NCBI RefSeq assembly: GCF_004340665.1
Contig: NZ_SLWO01000005.1
Span: 422,981-486,980 of the forward strand
Length of the DNA stretch: 64,000 nt
Reading direction: 5' to 3'
DNA from: Pedobacter psychrotolerans
Lineage (GTDB): Bacteria > Bacteroidota > Bacteroidia > Sphingobacteriales > Sphingobacteriaceae
In this document: piece after piece, positions 42,837 to 52,434 of the stretch
How positions within the stretch are numbered: the stretch's first letter is position 1
Layout: every line of letters begins with the position of its first letter
Program-made: the position numbers and the translations under genes
The notes under the pieces: model-generated
Seen by the model: the letters and a program-made list of their open reading frames with translations, nothing else
The model's database searches: none
What the model was told of the DNA's origin: nothing

Positions 42837-43550
42837 TTAAAATGCGTTTTCATGCCCCCTCAAAACCTGTCTGGCGGTGAGCATAATAATTTTCAGATCA
42901 AGTTTATTTGACCAGTTTTCTAAATACCAGATATCATGTTTTACCCGGTTCTCCATCATTTCATTGCCCGTGGTATTTCCCCTAAAGCCTTTCACCTGTG
43001 CCCAGCCTGTAATACCTGGTTTAATGCTGTGGCGTACCATAAAATTATCGATGGTTTCACGGTATTCTTCAGTATGCTTCAGCATGTGTGGCCGCGGACC
43101 AACGACACTCATCGTGCCCATTAGCACGTTAAAAAATTGTGGCAGCTCATCTAAACTTGATTTTCTTAAAAAGCTTCCAATACCCGTAATTCTGGAATCA
43201 TTTTTCTGGGCATGATTGGTGTGTGCGTGATCATTAACCACCATGGTTCTGAATTTATAGCACCAAAATGCCTGGTCATCTTTACCTGTACGCTGCTGCT
43301 TAAATATCACTTTGCCTCGGCTATCTGATCGGATTAAAATGGCGATAATGACATAAACCCAGCTAAAAGCAAATAACACGGTTAAACTAAATAGAATATC
43401 AAAAACCCTTTTCAATTGTTGCTGATATCCATATGAGCTGTTTACTATTTCCGGCGATGGGTTTAATATCAGCTGATCATTTAAACTTCCTGTCAGTTCA
43501 GTTTGATAATGGTTTATGATCGATTCGTCGTGAAGATTTAAATTATTCAT
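42837..43550 (-). CDS. Initiating sugar-phosphate transferase (WcaJ/WbaP-type, short form)
   Basis: Membrane enzyme that loads the first sugar-1-phosphate onto undecaprenyl phosphate. 237 residues: one membrane segment (about 48-72) followed by the conserved PF02397-type core, with WCYKFRTMVV, SSLDELPQFFNVLMGTMSVVGPRP and IKPGITGWAQVKG. The large N-terminal multi-membrane domain of WcaJ is absent, so this is the minimal type. It probably starts the repeat unit of the locus. Located 32 bp upstream of gmd. Confidence 0.93.
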   Translation of the reverse strand: MNNLNLHDESIINHYQTELTGSLNDQLILNPSPEIVNSSYGYQQQLKRVFDILFSLTVLFAFSWVYVIIAILIRSDSRGKVIFKQQRTGKDDQAFWCYKFRTMVVNDHAHTNHAQKNDSRITGIGSFLRKSSLDELPQFFNVLMGTMSVVGPRPHMLKHTEEYRETIDNFMVRHSIKPGITGWAQVKGFRGNTTGNEMMENRVKHDIWYLENWSNKLDLKIIMLTARQVLRGHENAF

Positions 43551-43569
43551 GTTCTGTGATGATCAAACC

Positions 43570-44886
43570 TTAATTATGATTACTAAAAACCAATTCTGTT
43601 TTAATTTCTTTAACTTTTGGCACCGAGGTTTTGAATTCTACTCCGGTTTCTAATTCTGAAAACAAGCGTTTCAAAATCACTTCCCTGTTAAGCTCCCGCA
43701 TGGCATATGCCCGGGCATTGAGTGTTCTCGCCTGATGATCGCCAGAACAACAAGCCAGAATGGTACTGGCTAAAAGACTTTCATCTTCACAATTAATCAC
43801 CACACCCATATTATGTTCTCTGATGATTTTATGCAATGTACTTCCCCGCTCAGCCGTAACCAGTGCTAAGCCACCAGAAGACAGGATCCCTGCCAATTTA
43901 GAAGGCATCATTAAATCGCAGGCATTTTTCTTTTGCAACACCAGGTGAACGTCACTCATATTTAAAAATTCATTAAAAATATGAAGCGGCTGTAAGGGCA
44001 AAAAGCTAATATTAAAGAGCTTTTTATCACTGGCCATTTGCTGCAGTTTGTTACGGTATGGTCCGTTTCCGCAAATGATAAACTGAATGGAAGCATGATG
44101 CTGGAAATCATTGGCAATTGAGATCAGGCTTTCCAAACCCTGTTTTTCTCCGATACTACCAGAGTACAACACAATTTTATCAGCAGGCGTAAACCCCCAT
44201 TGTTGTTTTAATTCATCTCTCTTATTAATGGGATGAAATTCTTCTACATCCACCCAATTTGGAAACATGAGGATTTTCTTATCCGTTTTTAAGGCTACCT
44301 TTTCTAACATTCCTGCCGATATGGTTGAAACGTATGCTGCTCTTTTCATAATGAATTTCTCCATTTTAAGCATAATCGCAAACAACGACTGATTTTTAAT
44401 CACCCCAAGGTCTCGGGCAGCCTCTATCTGCAGATCCTGAATATGATAAATCATTTTGCTTCCTTTTAAAAAGCAGTATAATGCGCTTAAAAAACCAAGG
44501 TGAAAGGGCGGTGCCACACAAAAAACGTAATCACTTTTTGGTTTAAAAAGCAGGTAAAGCATCATCAGTAATGAGGTGAAGAAAAAGCTGATATCGTGTA
44601 AAATCCTTTTCTTCCCGGTTGGCACTGAGGGCACATATAGCGGACATCTATACACTCTTAAGTCACCTGTATCGTTTACTTCCTTTTTATAAAATAGTCC
44701 TCTATAAGGCTGTTGTACACTCCAATTCGGATAATATGGAAATGAGGTAACTACTGTACAGTCATACCCATTCTTAATTAACCAGTCAATCATCTCTCCA
44801 GAATATTTTCCAATACCAGTAAGTTCAGGCGAAAAATTGATACCAAGTAATAAAATGCGCTTTTTTGCGATGTTGATTTGTTCCAT
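43570..44886 (-). CDS. WcaI-like glycosyltransferase (GT4 type)
   Basis: 438 residues from the ATG at 44886; a longer frame to 44958 exists but MEQINIAKKRILLLGINFSPELTG is the family N-terminus. GT-B fold: the N-terminal domain has GIGKYSGEMIDWL and the C-terminal donor domain has ADKIVLYSGSIGEKQGLESLI. The sequence closely follows the WcaI type found in colanic-acid-like loci. Donor sugar unknown. Part of the leftward exopolysaccharide operon. Confidence 0.88.
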   Translation of the reverse strand: MEQINIAKKRILLLGINFSPELTGIGKYSGEMIDWLIKNGYDCTVVTSFPYYPNWSVQQPYRGLFYKKEVNDTGDLRVYRCPLYVPSVPTGKKRILHDISFFFTSLLMMLYLLFKPKSDYVFCVAPPFHLGFLSALYCFLKGSKMIYHIQDLQIEAARDLGVIKNQSLFAIMLKMEKFIMKRAAYVSTISAGMLEKVALKTDKKILMFPNWVDVEEFHPINKRDELKQQWGFTPADKIVLYSGSIGEKQGLESLISIANDFQHHASIQFIICGNGPYRNKLQQMASDKKLFNISFLPLQPLHIFNEFLNMSDVHLVLQKKNACDLMMPSKLAGILSSGGLALVTAERGSTLHKIIREHNMGVVINCEDESLLASTILACCSGDHQARTLNARAYAMRELNREVILKRLFSELETGVEFKTSVPKVKEIKTELVFSNHN

Positions 44887-45061
44887 AAAATTAATTTTGA
44901 GCGAGCACATCCAAAAATCAATGCGTATTGATATGCTTACTGGTGGTGAAAGAGGCAAAGTTTAATGGTATCAGCAACTGTTAACATCAATAATTGGTGA
45001 TGTTTATAGCTGAAATGAGATGTGGTTAAGCTGAATTATTGTTCTGGTAAAAACCAGGATA

Positions 45062-45628
45062 TTAGTTAATGATTTTTCTATCCCTGATATAAACTGCAGG
45101 GTTTCCTGAATAAATTTTTCGTGGTTCTAGATTTTTAGTGGCTACCGAGTTAACAGTAAGTATGGCGTGCGATAAACAGGTTACACCCGGACACACTACT
45201 GATTTTGCACCAACCCAAACGCCATCTTCCAATATAATAGCACCTAAACGGTAAGGAAAATCCAGTTTATTGTAATCATGATTTCCGGTAAGCAACATCG
45301 CTCCCTGAGAAATACAGACGTTATTGCCAAGCGTAACTTCATCCAGGTTATCAATCCAAACAGCTTCTCCAATCCAGCAGTTATCTCCTATGGCTAACTT
45401 CTGTGGGTTTTTGATGATTACCCTTGGCTTGATAATTAAGCCTGTACCAATGCTGGCCCCAAATAGCCGAAGTAACCATGATTTAAATGAATTAGGCCAG
45501 GGTATACTGCTGTTAAAAATGAAGTAATTAATGGGGTACCAAAGCACAATCTTCCATTTGGTGCCACCATTATAATCCCCAATGTTAAACTTCGAAAGAT
45601 CAGTGGCAATTAAGTTTGATGTTATCAT
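45062..45628 (-). CDS. WcaF-like hexapeptide-repeat acetyltransferase
   Basis: 188-residue left-handed beta-helix enzyme, CoA-dependent. Hexapeptide turns are visible from about residue 60: IGTGLIIKPRVIIKNPQKLAIGDN, then WIGEAVWIDNLDEVTLGNNVCISQGAML, then GVWVGAKSVVCPGV. The catalytic His is in TGNHDY. It resembles WcaF, which O-acetylates the polysaccharide. It sits between two glycosyltransferase genes, 7 bp after the upstream one. Confidence 0.9.
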   Translation of the reverse strand: MITSNLIATDLSKFNIGDYNGGTKWKIVLWYPINYFIFNSSIPWPNSFKSWLLRLFGASIGTGLIIKPRVIIKNPQKLAIGDNCWIGEAVWIDNLDEVTLGNNVCISQGAMLLTGNHDYNKLDFPYRLGAIILEDGVWVGAKSVVCPGVTCLSHAILTVNSVATKNLEPRKIYSGNPAVYIRDRKIIN

Positions 45629-45634
45629 GCTGAC

Positions 45635-46870
45635 TTAGTTCTGGTTAGAAATCGCATCTACAAATCGCGCTGTTGCCGGTATGGTAGAAAAGTTTTTTGT
45701 AAAAGAATAAAAGGCATTTTTCGACATCATTTTCTTTGTTTTATAAGAACTCTGTCCCCATGATTCCAATAGTTTCCGTGTACCATCAATGGTATTGTTA
45801 AAAACATAACAGCCACCATCTTCATTAATTTCCCGCCAAATGTTTACCTGATTGGAAATTAAAACCGGTTTGGCACACCCCAAGGCTTCTACTACTGCTA
45901 TTCCAAAATTTTCCTGGTGGCTGGGAAGGATAAAAGCCTCACAGCCATAAAATGCCCCCCATTTAGAAAGTCCGGAAAGCATGCCCGTAAAAATGACCGA
46001 TTTTCTAAGCAGATGGTGCCCATCAACCTGACTTTGAATTTTCTTCCCGAATTCACTTTCCAGATCCGGCCCGGCAATAACCAGTTTGGGCAAAAGGCCC
46101 GCTAGCCCTGAACTTGGATTTCCCTCAACAGATTCTACAATCGACAGATAGGCATCTAACAATAAATCGACACCCTTTTTTTCATTTATTCTACTGAGAA
46201 AAAGAAGGTAAGGCGCATGATCCAACTGAGGACACCGGCTTTCAAATTCAATCCTCATTTCATCAACATATGCTGGCGGATGCTCTACACCCAAACCCGT
46301 GATATACGTTTTCTTTGGCTGGTAAGGCTTGAAAGGCAATTTTGCCAATGCAGCCTCTTCCTCGCAAGTAAATAAGATACCATCGGCACTATTAATCAGT
46401 TTATGTTCAATAAATTTCCAGTAAAAAACATTTCTTAATGCTTTCAGTTTTCTGCCCGCAGCACGTTGAAAGTAAGGATCAAGCATTCCGTGGGGCATAA
46501 CAAAAACCTTTGGAATTTTCTCCTCTTTTCTTGATGATAAGGCTTTTATTGCTTTTTGCAGCGAAAAACCCATGTAAGTCCAAAGTCCGTGTACAATTAC
46601 CTTATCGAAATAAGATAAATTGGTTACAAACCATGGTGTAAGTCTTTTATTATATCTCCACGGTCCTTTTCCACGCCCTAAGGCGTGTACCGTAAATTGA
46701 TCAGCTTTAAAGAAAAATGATTCTGCATTATCTAAACTTACCACCTCGCTGTAAATATTACGAGTAGTTAAACCCGCAATAATTGTCCTTACGGCCTGAC
46801 ATACACCGCCCTCCTTGGGATCCATAGATGATACGACATGAAGAATCTTTTGCACTGGCTCTTGGCTCAT
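45635..46870 (-). CDS. Glycosyltransferase (GT4 type)
   Basis: 411 residues. N-terminal HVVSSMDPKEGGVCQAVRTIIAGL is typical of retaining GT-B enzymes. The C-terminal domain has LLFLSRINEKKGVDLLLDAY, the sugar-nucleotide site ESEFGKK, and the EALGCAKPVLIS loop with an acidic residue before the donor. Presumably adds one sugar of the repeat unit; donor and acceptor are not deducible. ATG at 46870, close to the preceding gene. Confidence 0.87.
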   Translation of the reverse strand: MSQEPVQKILHVVSSMDPKEGGVCQAVRTIIAGLTTRNIYSEVVSLDNAESFFFKADQFTVHALGRGKGPWRYNKRLTPWFVTNLSYFDKVIVHGLWTYMGFSLQKAIKALSSRKEEKIPKVFVMPHGMLDPYFQRAAGRKLKALRNVFYWKFIEHKLINSADGILFTCEEEAALAKLPFKPYQPKKTYITGLGVEHPPAYVDEMRIEFESRCPQLDHAPYLLFLSRINEKKGVDLLLDAYLSIVESVEGNPSSGLAGLLPKLVIAGPDLESEFGKKIQSQVDGHHLLRKSVIFTGMLSGLSKWGAFYGCEAFILPSHQENFGIAVVEALGCAKPVLISNQVNIWREINEDGGCYVFNNTIDGTRKLLESWGQSSYKTKKMMSKNAFYSFTKNFSTIPATARFVDAISNQN

Positions 46871-46890
46871 TATTATTATAAATTTATATT

Positions 46891-47904
46891 TTAGGTTAAA
46901 TTGGTTTTAACCAGTTCATTGATTTGGTTTATCGCATGCTGATGATGAAAATGCTGATGAACCATTTGGTAATTTTTTTCTACAATCGCACTGTATTCTT
47001 CCGGATAATCAAGGATATGCCTGATCTGTTCAACAGGTTTTTCCCAATCGATTTCAATTACAGGATTATAATCGAACAATTGAGTGATCTCTTTTGGAGC
47101 AGCACCGATGATCACACATTTAGAAGCCATGGCCTGTAAATAACGAATGGTTAGCGTAGAAACGTCCCCCGCCAATGCCGGATGCGTTACACACCGTGGA
47201 AAACAAATGCAAATTTTCGAATCCGCAAGGCCAGCTGTAAAATCGGCTGTAGTTGGAAACTGAAGTTTCTTCTTTAAACCGTGAACGGCAACATCATGTG
47301 TTGCAGAACGCTCCTGGTACTGGTAATTAATGTGATGTTCCTCACAACCATCTACAATTACTTCATGGTATTGCTGCCACGAACGACCAAAAGAAAGTAC
47401 ATCAATTGATTTTTCTGACCATTCTTTATACTGATAAGCGTGTACATCAATGGTCTCCGGCACCCAATGAACCTTACAGTTTGTTAGATTCAGTTTTTTG
47501 AAATGTGCAGTAGCCTGATAAGAGGAAAGCAATAAAAGATTTATTTTACTCTTATTCACCAGTTGTTCCACACGATCAAAATCAGGTGCCCAAACATCAT
47601 AAGTCCATAATACCCTTAAATCGCAGTCAGTTCCAAAGTATGGGAATGTTTTTGCGGTGAGATAATGATAATAAGGAAGGCCTAGCGATAGCACGGCACC
47701 TTTAATTTTTACGCGCTTTAAAATGGGCTTTAAAAGCGTTTGAATACCTGAAAAAACCCGAAGTGAAAATGATCGGGGATTAAAAAGTACCGGGCCTTGT
47801 TTAATTGTCCAGTTGCTATTATCCTGACAGTAATCTTCAAATGCAATTAGATGTGAAATATCCGGACTTGATTTCGGAATTTGTGATGTAATTAAGGTAA
47901 CCAT
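46891..47904 (-). CDS. Glycosyltransferase-like protein with CgeB-type C-terminal domain
   Basis: 337 residues. The middle and end resemble glycosyltransferase-like families such as CgeB/GT1-like: SIDVLSFGRSWQQYHEVIVDGCEEH, then a C-terminal part with STLTIRYLQAMASKCVIIGAAPKE. The N-terminal part has no motif I recognise. Likely a sugar transferase of the same locus but divergent; specificity unknown. It lies 9 bp from the next gene. Confidence 0.7.
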   Translation of the reverse strand: MVTLITSQIPKSSPDISHLIAFEDYCQDNSNWTIKQGPVLFNPRSFSLRVFSGIQTLLKPILKRVKIKGAVLSLGLPYYHYLTAKTFPYFGTDCDLRVLWTYDVWAPDFDRVEQLVNKSKINLLLLSSYQATAHFKKLNLTNCKVHWVPETIDVHAYQYKEWSEKSIDVLSFGRSWQQYHEVIVDGCEEHHINYQYQERSATHDVAVHGLKKKLQFPTTADFTAGLADSKICICFPRCVTHPALAGDVSTLTIRYLQAMASKCVIIGAAPKEITQLFDYNPVIEIDWEKPVEQIRHILDYPEEYSAIVEKNYQMVHQHFHHQHAINQINELVKTNLT

Positions 47905-47913
47905 AACAATAAT

Positions 47914-49101
47914 TTAAGCTGGTTCTAATGTGTTCAACTTAACAATGCGATCATAAACCTGCTCAAAGTCATCCATTGCTTTTTTCTTATTAAAGCGCTT
48001 TGCATTTTCTAACGACTTTAAAACTACTTCTTCCTGATTGGGCATATTTAAAACTTCTTCTACCACAAAGGCAGCATCACTAGCCCATTGACGTGGATTT
48101 TCTTCGTCTCTTAAAGGGATCAGAAAACCAGCATCACTCACCACCTCAGTCATCGGTGGTTCATTACTGGTAATCACCGGGCATCCACAAGCCATGGCTT
48201 CTGCACTTGGCCAGCCAAAACCCTCTGCGAAGGATGGAAAAAGAAATAGCGATGCACCAGCATAAATCTGGCTGACAATTTCATCCGTTTGACCAATAAG
48301 AAAATGAATATCACTTCGATATGATGAATCTTTCTGACATTTAGCTATAAAATCATCAGGTGGTGGTCCCACCAATAATAATGGCATTCTTTTTTTAGTC
48401 ATAGATCGCCACGCATTGTAAATTTCAATTACACCCTTTCTGTTTTTATACCAGTGGTTACCACCAACATGAAGTATATAACCATTACTTAAGTTAATAC
48501 CCAGCATTGGCGATAAAAACTCCCTGACTTTAATTTTATTCAGTGGCTTGTAGAATGCTTCCAATCCATTATAGATCATGTAAGTATTCATTTTCGCTTC
48601 TGGTAAAAGCTTTTTTAAATCAGTATCTGTTTTATAGGAACTGGTGATGAAGTTTTTACCTTTCTTAAACCCGTCGCGAATAAATTTCTGATACATTTTT
48701 CCAGTCATCCCCACTTCCTGCCCCTTAATTTCACCCATGGCAGACCATTGTGCCAGAAAATCATGGCAATGCATCACATGGTTTCTGTTTTGAACCAGTG
48801 GCATCCATGGCCCCTGTGCCTGATCAGTAAAAACAAAAATGGTTTCCTGACTAACTTTTTTAAGCCTTCTTTTTACTTGGATGGGGAACAACACATATTG
48901 ATCAATATAACCCATCCACTTTCTCATTTTTGCAGGAAAAGGCAGATCAAAGCAGGTAGAATTCGGTGTCCATACGCTCACTTCGTGTGATTTATCCCTC
49001 ATGCCCTCAACGAGCATATTGGTAAAACGTGGCATACTGGAAAACGCTGGTCTTTTCTCTGATCCAAAGAAATCAGGATTTGAAAAAAATATTATTTGCA
49101 T
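47914..49101 (-). CDS. Glycosyltransferase (GT4 type)
   Basis: 395 residues, GT-B fold. The donor-binding domain has NGYILHVGGNHWYKNRKGVIEIYNAW, then SLFLFPSFAEGFGWPSAEAMACGCPVITSNEPPMTEV, the hallmark acidic GEGFxxxEAMA-type loop. The N-terminal acceptor domain begins MQIIFFSNPDFFGSEKRP. Probably one of the repeat-unit transferases of the locus. Confidence 0.9.
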   Translation of the reverse strand: MQIIFFSNPDFFGSEKRPAFSSMPRFTNMLVEGMRDKSHEVSVWTPNSTCFDLPFPAKMRKWMGYIDQYVLFPIQVKRRLKKVSQETIFVFTDQAQGPWMPLVQNRNHVMHCHDFLAQWSAMGEIKGQEVGMTGKMYQKFIRDGFKKGKNFITSSYKTDTDLKKLLPEAKMNTYMIYNGLEAFYKPLNKIKVREFLSPMLGINLSNGYILHVGGNHWYKNRKGVIEIYNAWRSMTKKRMPLLLVGPPPDDFIAKCQKDSSYRSDIHFLIGQTDEIVSQIYAGASLFLFPSFAEGFGWPSAEAMACGCPVITSNEPPMTEVVSDAGFLIPLRDEENPRQWASDAAFVVEEVLNMPNQEEVVLKSLENAKRFNKKKAMDDFEQVYDRIVKLNTLEPA

Positions 49102-49132
49102 AGTAATTTTAGGTTGAGGAAGTTTTGAAGGC

Positions 49133-49675
49133 TTAGCTGGCTAAGGCGCAATCAAATTTTCTTCTTTGTGTAGCAAGTGCCACAATATGATTTGAAAGTT
49201 GTAAGGCACATTGTTTATCAATTATCCGTAAACGCTCCTTAATATTGAGGTTGATTTTGTTGGCTATTTTACTTTTTGTAATCACTGAGCAACCTACAGA
49301 TAGTGCAGATTTTACTGCATTCAAACCTGGTTCGTTGTCCTCAGAAACAATAAGCACATCAATTGCATCATAATGGCTGGATAAATCATGTTGATTATCA
49401 ACACCAACATAATGTAAAGGCACGCCATGATTGGTGAACGACTTAAATCCGAGATCGGTAAACTGATTGGCAGAATCTCCCGAATCAATTCCATATAAAT
49501 GAATTTTAGACCGGATATGATCTGGCAATTCCCCCAGCATTGAATAAATTAAATTGAACAATTCTGGCCTGATGCAATAATCATTAATCGCAATCACAAT
49601 CGCCGAAGCATCTATTCTAGCTTCAAGCCGCTTGCGGTGACGTTTTTGTCTTTGTTTATCCCTTTCATTGAGCAT
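49133..49675 (-). CDS. Unknown protein resembling half of a glycosyltransferase
   Basis: 180 residues, not recognised. The N-terminus is very basic (RDKQRQKRHRKRLEARI). The middle reads AIDVLIVSEDNEPGLNAVKSALSVGCSVITKS, which looks like the donor-site loop of a GT-B C-terminal domain but with the canonical EG-E pattern altered. There is no N-terminal acceptor domain, and no adjacent open frame completes one. It is intact, in-frame and flanked by glycosyltransferase genes with 12-31 bp gaps, so it is either a shortened domain kept for a non-catalytic role or a relic. Confidence 0.55.
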   Translation of the reverse strand: MLNERDKQRQKRHRKRLEARIDASAIVIAINDYCIRPELFNLIYSMLGELPDHIRSKIHLYGIDSGDSANQFTDLGFKSFTNHGVPLHYVGVDNQHDLSSHYDAIDVLIVSEDNEPGLNAVKSALSVGCSVITKSKIANKINLNIKERLRIIDKQCALQLSNHIVALATQRRKFDCALAS

Positions 49676-49687
49676 ATAATTGAGCAG

Positions 49688-50737
49688 TTAAATGGCATTT
49701 GATAATCCTTTTTCAAGGATGAGTTTACAGATATCTTCATTACCCAGTTTCAGGTCACGCACTTTTTTCATTCCGGCTTTCTTAATATGCCCGAGTTGAT
49801 CTCCAGCCAAAAGTTTTTTACAAATTGCGGCACATTCATGGGCATCATTCCAAAAAACGGCTTCAGTACCATCATTATAAAGCGCGGTATGTTCGCTGGT
49901 GCGTTCGGCACAGAGTAAACCGCCTGCGTATGGTACTTCCATAGATCGGGTGGTATGTAAATCCCGGTTCCCTTTAGAGAGGAGACCAAGACAAATTTTT
50001 GCACCTTGTATAGCTGCGATGTAATCTTTACCGCCCAGGTTTGACCCGCGGTAATATGGTTTCAGCAATTCAAAATGTTGACTCTTAGGCCATCGATCAC
50101 CCCAAATGGAAACCGATATCCCAGCATCGATCAAAACTTTTATAAATTCATCCCGATTTTCATTTCGCATCCAAGTGCCAATAAATGCTACATCCGATTT
50201 AAAATTTAGCGGTATTTCAGCTGCATTTTCATAAGGCGCATGCGCCACTTCATCATAACTTCTCATTACCCGCAGCACTTGTTTAGCACCAAGTAATTTG
50301 CACTCCTCTTCTGTTTCTTTTCTAACTACAGCAATTAAGTCATATAACTTTATCGCAGCTAAAAAACTATCAAACCGCCGCCCATCTCTTTTTCCTGTAG
50401 GATCATCAATGCTGTACAAAATGATAGGACAGTTAAACTTTTTTAGAATCTGGAGGCATTTCTTTCCGAAAAACTCCCCGTTATCTACCCAAATCACATC
50501 TGGTTTGATGCCCGATTGAACAATTTGTTCCAGATCTTGCTGCACATGCCGCTGCAATAAACGATAGCCACTACGAAAATTGATGGCACTCATTACAGCA
50601 GACTTAAAATATCCAGGCAAGGTTTCTTCCGGATTATGATAGCGTAAAATCTTGTGCCCAATTCTTTCTAATGCCTTAGCACGATGAAATGCGGTGGAAA
50701 AATGGCGATGATCACCGAAATATAAAATATTAAGCAT
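49688..50737 (-). CDS. CgeB-like glycosyltransferase family protein
   Basis: 349 residues. N-terminal part MLNILYFGDHRHFSTAFHRAKALERIGHKI and the later ICLGLLSKGNRDLHTTRSMEVPYAGGLLCAER stretch are characteristic of the CgeB/glycosyltransferase-4-like group in Bacteroidota polysaccharide clusters. The donor site FIGTWMRNENRDEFIKVL lies in the middle. Specificity unknown. Part of the leftward locus, next to the polymerase-like gene. Confidence 0.75.
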   Translation of the reverse strand: MLNILYFGDHRHFSTAFHRAKALERIGHKILRYHNPEETLPGYFKSAVMSAINFRSGYRLLQRHVQQDLEQIVQSGIKPDVIWVDNGEFFGKKCLQILKKFNCPIILYSIDDPTGKRDGRRFDSFLAAIKLYDLIAVVRKETEEECKLLGAKQVLRVMRSYDEVAHAPYENAAEIPLNFKSDVAFIGTWMRNENRDEFIKVLIDAGISVSIWGDRWPKSQHFELLKPYYRGSNLGGKDYIAAIQGAKICLGLLSKGNRDLHTTRSMEVPYAGGLLCAERTSEHTALYNDGTEAVFWNDAHECAAICKKLLAGDQLGHIKKAGMKKVRDLKLGNEDICKLILEKGLSNAI

Positions 50738-50785
50738 TACCTGCGATTAGAATTTAAAGATGGTTTCAACAAAAAACCAATCAGA

Positions 50786-52426
50786 TTATTTGCTGGATTT
50801 AACGAATAAACCAGAAAACTTAAACATGATAAAATATAAAAACAGGCTTTGGATATATCCCCTGATGAGGAAAGTAAAAGGCCCGGCAACACTTTCTGTA
50901 GGTAAGTACTGAAAGATAGAGGTAAGTGCCAGTAAACCGCAAACACTGAAAATGATATTCTGTTCTACTTTGCCATTAAGCCTGTATTTTAAAGAGCCTC
51001 TGATGATAAATTTATCAAAGAGCAAAAATACCGGAATCATTACTAAGCCAAGAATAACCAGGTACCAATACCCAAAGGCAGCCATTCCAGTGCCAGACAT
51101 ATTTCCTAACCGGTAACCGCCAAAGGTAGAATTACCTGCTCCAGCCAAATTATAAATGTAATCTCCAAAAGATTGGGCATATAAACTTTCTTTATCTATT
51201 TCTGGTTTAATCACCCGGAGTACAGGATCAGGAAGTGCACCCCAAACGTAGTTAATGGTATGTGATCGCATTTGTGGGTTATTTATCCCTACCTTTTCTG
51301 CCTGAACTAGGCTGGCATCACTATATTTTACAGTGGCAAAACGGGAAGCAAAAGCATTGTCTAAATAACGCTCATCCCAATCACTTTCATACTGCCTATC
51401 TTCCAGCCGACGCAACGCAATGGCCCGGTCGTCTTTCATCGCAACCCAGGTTTTTTCAATCAGTTCTTTTTTACTAAGATCTGAACGTTCTGAACGAACC
51501 AACAACATCGCTGTTCCTAAATTACCAAGGGGGCCATTAACAAACCAGATTCCGAAAACAGCCAGAAGCACTATTTTATAATTCACTTTAGGAATACGAA
51601 AAATACCGATGAGTAAACCTAAAAAGTAAGCAAAACCAATAGAGGTAAAGCCAATCATAAAAACACCACGACTATTTCTTGCAATACTGACGATAAAAAG
51701 CATAATCGTAAAAGCAATCAAAAGATAAATGGTAGATTTCTTAACCTTTCCTACCCCTCCAAACAGACTTTTAAAAGGAATAAAGTAAGGTGCATAGGCA
51801 AAAGGGAAAAGTGCCTGAATTGCTTTGCCTGAAGCATCACCACTAATTTCTGTAGCTAAAGATTGATTGAACACCAAGACATAAATGTTGGCTAAGAACC
51901 CGATTAAACCCATAATCCATAACTGTAGATTTTGTGGGGTTTCAAAAAAACCGAGTCGTTTTAAAATAGAAGATTCGCGATCCCTTTGCAAGGGAAATAA
52001 GCGGTAAATATAATGTGCAATAAACAGCACTATTAAGACTAAACTCGCATGAAAAAAAACATCCTGTGGTTTCTCCAAATTATAAACCACTGGTTTAAAT
52101 TCCAGTGAGGTAAACAAAAGTGGAAAATAGAACTGTGTGGAGGCAAAGCCAATTACAATAAATAATGACAGTGGATATTTCCTGATCATATCATCAGTAA
52201 TGATAAACTCTGTGACCACTAACCAAACAATCGCAATATTAGCGATTGCAATAATGTTATCGGTAGTCCAGAAGAAATAGCACTGAAAAAACAATGCAAT
52301 AAGCAGGATTACCCTCGAATAGAATTTGGCTTGCCCCAAAAATATAGAGCCCACCATCACTTTTACCAATGGTATGGTTTTCCTATTTGGATAGGTTTTA
52401 TCTTTTTGATATGCCGAAATATTCAT
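50786..52426 (-). CDS. Wzy-like polysaccharide polymerase candidate
   Basis: 546-residue integral membrane protein with about 12 hydrophobic segments and a large polar loop (about residues 290-430) before the last group of helices, as in O-antigen polymerases. Those proteins share little sequence, so the call rests on topology and on its place between the flippase and the glycosyltransferases. No alternative polymerase gene exists in the locus. Overlapping small frames on the same strand are shadows. Confidence 0.65.
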   Translation of the reverse strand: MNISAYQKDKTYPNRKTIPLVKVMVGSIFLGQAKFYSRVILLIALFFQCYFFWTTDNIIAIANIAIVWLVVTEFIITDDMIRKYPLSLFIVIGFASTQFYFPLLFTSLEFKPVVYNLEKPQDVFFHASLVLIVLFIAHYIYRLFPLQRDRESSILKRLGFFETPQNLQLWIMGLIGFLANIYVLVFNQSLATEISGDASGKAIQALFPFAYAPYFIPFKSLFGGVGKVKKSTIYLLIAFTIMLFIVSIARNSRGVFMIGFTSIGFAYFLGLLIGIFRIPKVNYKIVLLAVFGIWFVNGPLGNLGTAMLLVRSERSDLSKKELIEKTWVAMKDDRAIALRRLEDRQYESDWDERYLDNAFASRFATVKYSDASLVQAEKVGINNPQMRSHTINYVWGALPDPVLRVIKPEIDKESLYAQSFGDYIYNLAGAGNSTFGGYRLGNMSGTGMAAFGYWYLVILGLVMIPVFLLFDKFIIRGSLKYRLNGKVEQNIIFSVCGLLALTSIFQYLPTESVAGPFTFLIRGYIQSLFLYFIMFKFSGLFVKSSK

Positions 52427-52434
52427 GATATGAT

